From an uncultured Bacteroidota bacterium (GTDB taxonomy: Bacteria > Bacteroidota > Bacteroidia > Chitinophagales > Chitinophagaceae), in the NCBI GenBank assembly GCA_903933995.1, contig CAIZMD010000729.1, positions 1-11,648 of the forward strand: 11,648 bases of DNA, written 5' to 3'. The position numbers and the translations under genes are program-made. This document shows, one piece after another, positions 7,669-11,648 of this stretch (its first letter is position 1; each line of letters begins with the position of its first letter). Below the pieces are notes generated by a model. That model worked only from the letters and a program-made list of their open reading frames with translations. It was not told the DNA's origin and searched no databases.

Positions 7669-7676
7669 CAAACATA
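7669..7676 (-). promoter_or_regulatory. Bacteroidota-type -7 element for glmM
   Basis: On the - strand this reads TATGTTTG, an exact match to the Bacteroidota -7 consensus TAnnTTTG. It would place the transcript start about 15 bases before the glmM ATG at 7646. I see no good TTG -33 box at the normal spacing, so the call rests on the -7 match and its position. Confidence 0.45.
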
Positions 7677-7705
7677 ATTCAAATTTTTTGTTTGATTCTC
7701 CTGCC

Positions 7706-7713
7706 TATTTTTG
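7706..7713 (+). promoter_or_regulatory. Bacteroidota-type -7 element for the methyltransferase operon
   Basis: TATTTTTG matches TAnnTTTG exactly and lies 16 bases before the ATG at 7730, leaving a leader of about 10 bases. A TTTG at 7687-7690 could be the -33 box, but its 15-base spacing is short. The site also argues against a TTG start at 7688, which would lie upstream of the promoter. Confidence 0.45.
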
Positions 7714-7729
7714 CGTCTCAAACCTGTAT

Positions 7730-8479
7730 ATGCCCAAGATCTGGTTCAAAGATTGGTTCAATTCCCATTATTATCATTTGTTGTACCAACATAGAGATGA
7801 TCAGGAAGCATTGAATTTCATACAATTACTCATTGCACACCTGAAACCTGCAGACCATGCAAGAATGTTGGATGTGGCTTGTGGTAAGGGTAGACATAGT
7901 AAAGCCTTAGCAGAAATGGGCTTTGAAGCAACAGGTATTGACCTGTCTGAAGAGTCTATTCAGGAAGCTAAATTGGATGAGTCAGAGCAATTGCATTTTT
8001 ATCAGCACGATATGCGTTTGCCTTTTTGGATCAACTATTTTGACTACGCATTTAACTTTTTTACCAGCTTTGGTTATTTTAGAACCAAACGCGAGCATGA
8101 CAATGCTATCAGAACCATTGCTCAAAGTTTGAAACCTGGGGGCATTTTTGTAATTGATTACTTAAATGTTAGATACGCAGAAAAAAATCAACAAAACACC
8201 CATACTGTAGAAGTAGAGGACGTTAAGTTTCATATTAGTAAATGGAATGACGAATCCCATTTTTACAAACAGATTCAAATTACAGAAGCAGGTAATCAAT
8301 CTCCCAAACATTTGTATACAGAGAAAGTAGCCAAATTTACGCTGGGCGATTTTACAGAAATGTTATCCTATCAAGGACTACAAGTCTTAGAAGTCTTTGG
8401 AGATTATCAGCTAGGTAAATACCAATTGCAGGATTCTCCCAGATTAATCCTAGTTGCCAGAAAATTAGACATTCACTAA
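7730..8479 (+). CDS. Class I SAM-dependent methyltransferase
   Basis: 249 residues from the ATG at 7730. The frame is open further upstream to a TTG at 7688, but that stretch contains the likely promoter, and MPKIWFKDWFNSHYY looks like a natural start. Motif I is LDVACGKGRH (47-56), the SAM-binding glycine-rich loop. GIDLS (69-73) provides the acidic residue (D71) for the ribose. FDYAFNFFTSFGYF (104-117) is the region of motifs II and III, and LKPGGIFVIDYLN (134-146) is the next conserved strand. The fold is that of methyltransferase_11/25 families, with a C-terminal insertion of beta strands. The substrate cannot be told; small molecules and quinone-type substrates are possible. It is the first gene of a + strand unit, 10 bases before the PAP2 gene, and is divergent from glmM. 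Confidence 0.88.
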   Translation: MPKIWFKDWFNSHYYHLLYQHRDDQEALNFIQLLIAHLKPADHARMLDVACGKGRHSKALAEMGFEATGIDLSEESIQEAKLDESEQLHFYQHDMRLPFWINYFDYAFNFFTSFGYFRTKREHDNAIRTIAQSLKPGGIFVIDYLNVRYAEKNQQNTHTVEVEDVKFHISKWNDESHFYKQIQITEAGNQSPKHLYTEKVAKFTLGDFTEMLSYQGLQVLEVFGDYQLGKYQLQDSPRLILVARKLDIH

Positions 8480-8489
8480 ACTATATTAA

Positions 8490-9131
8490 ATGGCAATGGA
8501 TAGTGTTTTATTAATGGGATTTTTCCAAAAAACCTGGGAATGGATCAAAGATTGGGATCAGCAATTATTCCTTCTAATCAATCGACAATGGAATCTTAGC
8601 TGGTTAGATAGTCTATTGCCCATTTGGAGAGAAGCCAATACTTGGCTACCACTATACCTATTTCTGATCTTGTTTGTAGTGATTAATTTTCCTTCCAAAG
8701 CATTTTCTTGGATTCTAACGGCGATTATCACATTTGCCATTTCTGACCAATTGAGTAGTAGTTTATTGAAACCATTTTTTGCTAGGTTAAGACCTTGTAA
8801 TGAACCAGAATTGGTTGGGATGGTAAGGTTGTTATTGCCCAACTGTGGTTCAGGTTATAGTTTTACTTCTTCACATGCAACCAATCATTTTGCTTTTGCG
8901 GTGTTTATTTTTATCACAATGGGACAAGTATTGGGAAAATGGAAATGGGCCTTTCTATTTTGGGCAGCTTCTGTGGCATATGCCCAAGTTTATGTTGGGG
9001 TGCATTATCCTTTAGATGTATTGGCTGGAGGCCTTCTAGGTACTTTAATTGGATGCATATCTGCAAATTTGTACCAACAAAGGTTTCCAACATGGAATAT
9101 AGAACATACAAAATCCTCCCAAAATGATTAA
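8490..9131 (+). CDS. PAP2-family membrane phosphatase
   Basis: 213 residues with about five hydrophobic membrane segments (roughly 52-66, 71-86, 132-147, 152-166, 176-192). PAP2 motifs: K94-PFFARL-R101-P102 (motif 1, KX6RP), the SSHATN block with S128 and catalytic H129 (motif 2, normally PSGH), and motif 3 ending in H172-YPL-D176. Motif 3 normally begins Ser-Arg, but here it is A165-Q166, which removes one phosphate-binding arginine. I recall similar AQ variants in Bacteroidota, so this may be a lineage trait. Family members dephosphorylate undecaprenyl diphosphate, phosphatidylglycerol phosphate or lipid A at the outer face of the inner membrane. The start is uncertain: in-frame ATGs at 8490, 8496 and 8514 are all possible, and 8490 is the longest. 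The 3' end overlaps the glycosyltransferase gene by 8 bases, indicating translational coupling and a shared pathway. Confidence 0.88.
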   Translation: MAMDSVLLMGFFQKTWEWIKDWDQQLFLLINRQWNLSWLDSLLPIWREANTWLPLYLFLILFVVINFPSKAFSWILTAIITFAISDQLSSSLLKPFFARLRPCNEPELVGMVRLLLPNCGSGYSFTSSHATNHFAFAVFIFITMGQVLGKWKWAFLFWAASVAYAQVYVGVHYPLDVLAGGLLGTLIGCISANLYQQRFPTWNIEHTKSSQND

Positions 9132-10800
9132 TAATAAGTTGTATTATTCCGTTCTGGGATTGGCATTGCTCACTTGTTTAGTGGGTACGTTTTCCATTCC
9201 ATTAATGGACATTGATGCATCACAATATGCTTCTATCAGTAGGGAATTATTAGAAGGAAAATCATGGATCTGGTTTTATGATATGGGAGCAGATTATTTA
9301 GACAAGCCTCCTATGTTATTTTGGTTGAGTGCCCTTAGTTTAAAGGTCTTTGGGATTTATGACTGGGCCTATAGAATGCCTTCTTTTTTGTTTGCAATTT
9401 TGGCGGTTTATTCCACGCATGCTTTGGCGAATCAATGGTATGGAAAAAATATCGCGCGTTTAAGCGCTATGGTATTGGCTACGTCTCAAGCTTTCTTTTT
9501 AATTACCCATGACGTGAGAACGGATACCATGCTCATGGGCTGGGTGATTTTTAGTATTTGGCAACTTAGTGTATGGTATCAAGAAGGTAAATGGCTGAAT
9601 TTTATACTAGCATTTGTGGCTATTGCAGGTGGTATGATGACCAAGGGCCCAATAGCACTCATTGTTCCTGTTCTGGCATTTTTGCCGCATTTCTTGCTCA
9701 AAAGAGAATGGAAACAATTGTTCCGATGGGAATATTTGGTTGGGTTAGTGATCATAGCCGTTTTATTGATTCCAATGAGCATTGGACTCTACCAACAATA
9801 TGACTTGCATCCAGGAAAGTTGATCAATGGAAGACCCATACAATCCGGACTAAGGTTCTATTATTGGACCCAGAGTTTTGGAAGGTATACAGGAGAAAAT
9901 ATGTACCATGAGATGAGCTATTTCAGCTTTTTGTTGGAAAACATGTTATGGAGTTTTTTGCCTTGGATCTTGTTTTTTTTAGCTGGTCTTGTTTTTTCTA
10001 TTTGGCAAATAATTCCTTCTCGTTTTTGGTTGAACAAAAAGCAAGAGTGGATTAGTACTGGTGGATTTGTATTCACCTATTGTATTTTGGCTAGAAGCCA
10101 AGCACAGTTGCCACATTATATCTTTGTGGTTTTCCCTTTGGCCGCTATTATTACAGCGGTCTTTCTAGATCATTTGTTTTTTGCCAATCACTGGAAAATC
10201 TTTAAAAAGATTTTTCAATGGATCCATGTTATTGTGTTCTTGGTATTGTGGGTAGCCGTTGTGGCATTGATGCGTTTTCCTTTTCCGGAAGTTCCCATAT
10301 TCATTCCCATTCTTGCCATCATAGGTCTAATGTTATTTTTGTGGCTAGTCTTTAGAAATCAACCTTTGATGGGAATGCCTTCCATATTAGTAGGAGCATT
10401 GTACACTGTCATTGCCGTAAACCTATTTTTGAGTACCCAATTTTATCCCCGTTTATTGCAATTTCAAATGGGTAATACTGCAGCAGATTATATTAATCAA
10501 TCTGGGTTGGACAAAAACAAAATAGTACTTTATGGCACTGGCGATAGCAGGGCCATGCATTTTTATGGGAAACATATTTTTCAACACAAATTCCAACGGA
10601 GCCAGATTGTATCTTCAGATATTCTGGTAACATCTAGTGATAGTCTATCCTTGTTTCAGCAAGTTTATCCTGCGGCTAAACTATTGCACAAGGGCCCTAA
10701 TTTTTCAGTCAGCATCCTTACCGCCCAATTTTTGAATCCCGCCACTCGGGAGCAAGAAGTTCCACATTATGTGATCCTTGATTTGGACGGGAAACCCTGA
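9124..10800 (+). CDS. GT39/ArnT-like membrane glycosyltransferase
   Basis: 558 residues with a dozen or so hydrophobic segments, a GT-C fold. Key residues are in the first loop, IPLMDIDASQYASISRELLE: D29 and D31 correspond to the conserved acidic pair of the PMT/ArnT families. DYLDKPPMLFWLSALSLK (57-74), HDVRTDTM (129-136) and MTKGP (172-176) are further ArnT/GT39 hallmarks. The C-terminal 120 residues form a soluble periplasmic part. Such enzymes take a sugar from a polyprenyl-phosphate donor and move it to lipid A, a protein or another envelope acceptor. The acceptor and sugar are not evident, so it should not be named arnT. The start ATG at 9124 overlaps the PAP2 gene by 8 bases. No terminator is visible in the 33 bases after the stop before the next gene. 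Confidence 0.87.
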   Translation: MINNKLYYSVLGLALLTCLVGTFSIPLMDIDASQYASISRELLEGKSWIWFYDMGADYLDKPPMLFWLSALSLKVFGIYDWAYRMPSFLFAILAVYSTHALANQWYGKNIARLSAMVLATSQAFFLITHDVRTDTMLMGWVIFSIWQLSVWYQEGKWLNFILAFVAIAGGMMTKGPIALIVPVLAFLPHFLLKREWKQLFRWEYLVGLVIIAVLLIPMSIGLYQQYDLHPGKLINGRPIQSGLRFYYWTQSFGRYTGENMYHEMSYFSFLLENMLWSFLPWILFFLAGLVFSIWQIIPSRFWLNKKQEWISTGGFVFTYCILARSQAQLPHYIFVVFPLAAIITAVFLDHLFFANHWKIFKKIFQWIHVIVFLVLWVAVVALMRFPFPEVPIFIPILAIIGLMLFLWLVFRNQPLMGMPSILVGALYTVIAVNLFLSTQFYPRLLQFQMGNTAADYINQSGLDKNKIVLYGTGDSRAMHFYGKHIFQHKFQRSQIVSSDILVTSSDSLSLFQQVYPAAKLLHKGPNFSVSILTAQFLNPATREQEVPHYVILDLDGKP

Positions 10801-10816
10801 TTTGCTAGCAATTGAT

Positions 10817-10824
10817 TAGATTTG
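10817..10824 (+). promoter_or_regulatory. Possible -7 element before the CNNM-type gene
   Basis: TAGATTTG matches TAnnTTTG exactly. It lies 9 bases before the ATG at 10834, so the transcript would have a leader of only a few bases. No TTG box is found at the normal distance. Read-through from the glycosyltransferase gene is an equal possibility. Confidence 0.25.
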
Positions 10825-10833
10825 ACCCATCTC

Positions 10834-11648
10834 ATGACAGAAGTATTCATCATTTTAGCGCTGATTTTGGTCAATGGTTTGTTTTCTATGGCCGAAATTG
10901 CCCTTGTTTCCGCTAGAAAAGCAAGGCTTGAAGCACAGGCCCAAAAAGGGGACAAAGACGCTGCCAAGGCCTTAGAGTTAGCCAATCATCCCGATAGTTT
11001 TTTATCTACGGTGCAAATAGGCATTACCCTAATAGGAATCTTAACGGGTATTTATTCTGGCGATAGCTTTAAGACCCCTTTACAAGCAACCTTATCCCAA
11101 ATTGATTTTATCAAACCCTATAGCGGCACTATTGCCACAGTAATCATTTTGATAGTAATCACTTTTCTTTCCTTGGTTTTAGGTGAATTGGTACCTAAGC
11201 GCCTTGGTTTGAGTAACCCTGAGGGGATAGCCAAAAAAGCGGCAGGTCCTATGCGGATTATCTCATGGATCACTTATCCCTTTGTTTGGTTGCTCATGGG
11301 GGCTTCTAATTTATTGGTGCGATTGATGAATGTAAAAACCAGTGAAAACCAAGTTACTGAGGAAGAAATTAAAGCCATTATCAGTGAAGGAACGGAACAC
11401 GGTGCCATTGATGAAGCAGAACAAGAAATTATTGAACGCGTATTTCATTTAGGTGATAGAAATATTACTTCTTTAATGACCCATAGAAGTGATATAGTAT
11501 GGATTGACCAGAACAAATCTGTGTCAGAAATCAAGTCCATGATGCAAGAAGTGGTGCATTCAGTTTATCCTGTTTGTGATGGTGAAATTGATAGGATCAT
11601 TGGAGTAGTAGCTATCAAAGACTTTATTATAGTAGCTGATAATACAGG
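10834..11648 (+). CDS. DUF21/CBS-domain CNNM/CorC-type (hemolysin-family) transporter, 5' part
   Basis: The gene starts with ATG at 10834 and stays open to the window end; 271 residues are visible. Residues 1-27 form a first membrane helix ending MAEIALVSARKARLE, the standard DUF21 start. SFLSTVQIGITLIGILTGIYSG (55-76) and TIATVIILIVITFLSLVLGELVPKRLGL (99-126) are the conserved membrane segments, with GELVPKRLGL as the family signature. A further membrane stretch lies near 142-165. A cytoplasmic acidic segment (TEEEIKAII, then DEAEQEIIERVF) follows, and then a CBS domain beginning LMTHRSDIVWID (214-225). Members are linked to Mg2+/Co2+ efflux or magnesium homeostasis; the older TlyC 'hemolysin' name is historical. 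Full-length relatives are usually about 430 residues with a C-terminal CorC_HlyC domain, which would lie beyond the window. It begins 33 bases after the glycosyltransferase stop and may have its own promoter. Confidence 0.9.
   Translation, partial: MTEVFIILALILVNGLFSMAEIALVSARKARLEAQAQKGDKDAAKALELANHPDSFLSTVQIGITLIGILTGIYSGDSFKTPLQATLSQIDFIKPYSGTIATVIILIVITFLSLVLGELVPKRLGLSNPEGIAKKAAGPMRIISWITYPFVWLLMGASNLLVRLMNVKTSENQVTEEEIKAIISEGTEHGAIDEAEQEIIERVFHLGDRNITSLMTHRSDIVWIDQNKSVSEIKSMMQEVVHSVYPVCDGEIDRIIGVVAIKDFIIVADNT

Noticed and set aside
7688..7729. TTG start adding 14 residues to the methyltransferase
   Set aside because: The region contains an exact -7 promoter element, and the ATG at 7730 gives a natural N-terminus.

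Overview
The window is an AT-rich stretch of ordinary chromosome, most likely from a member of the phylum Bacteroidota, perhaps a Chitinophagaceae-type bacterium (the family is a guess). The evidence is a DUF2723 protein, exact TAnnTTTG-type -7 promoter elements, no visible Shine-Dalgarno sequences ahead of most starts, signal peptides ending in FAQ, and a lipoprotein/outer-membrane protein pair of a style common in that phylum. There are ten protein genes, two of them cut by the window edges. I see no tRNA, rRNA, CRISPR array, insertion sequence or phage gene. No gap between genes exceeds about 120 bases.

Layout. (1) Positions 1-719: the end of a DUF2723 membrane protein on the + strand, closed by a strong intrinsic terminator. 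(2) 786-3428: a two-gene + strand unit encoding a von Willebrand A (VWA) protein and a magnesium-chelatase/MoxR-like AAA+ ATPase. This is probably a metal-dependent adaptor and ATPase working as one machine; its substrate is unknown. (3) 3435-7646: four - strand genes, read from the right as glmM (phosphoglucosamine mutase), a NifS/IscS-like cysteine desulfurase, a lipoprotein of unknown function and a predicted outer-membrane beta-barrel protein. The first three are closely spaced. The last is separated by a perfect 11-bp hairpin flanked by a 10-bp direct repeat. (4) 7647-7729: a short divergent promoter region with a -7 element on each strand. (5) 7730-10800: a + strand unit of a SAM methyltransferase, a PAP2-type lipid phosphatase and a GT39/ArnT-like glycosyltransferase; the last two overlap by 8 bases. 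(6) 10834 to the end: the start of a DUF21/CBS (CNNM/CorC-type) transporter that runs off the window.

How they may work together. Several genes serve the cell envelope. GlmM supplies glucosamine-1-phosphate for peptidoglycan and lipopolysaccharide. The PAP2 phosphatase and GT39 enzyme plausibly act on polyprenyl-phosphate or lipid A at the inner membrane, and the lipoprotein and barrel protein sit further out. The least understood unit is the VWA/AAA+ pair, whose ATPase has Asn where the Walker B motif normally has Asp. I found no clear new defence or mobile system.
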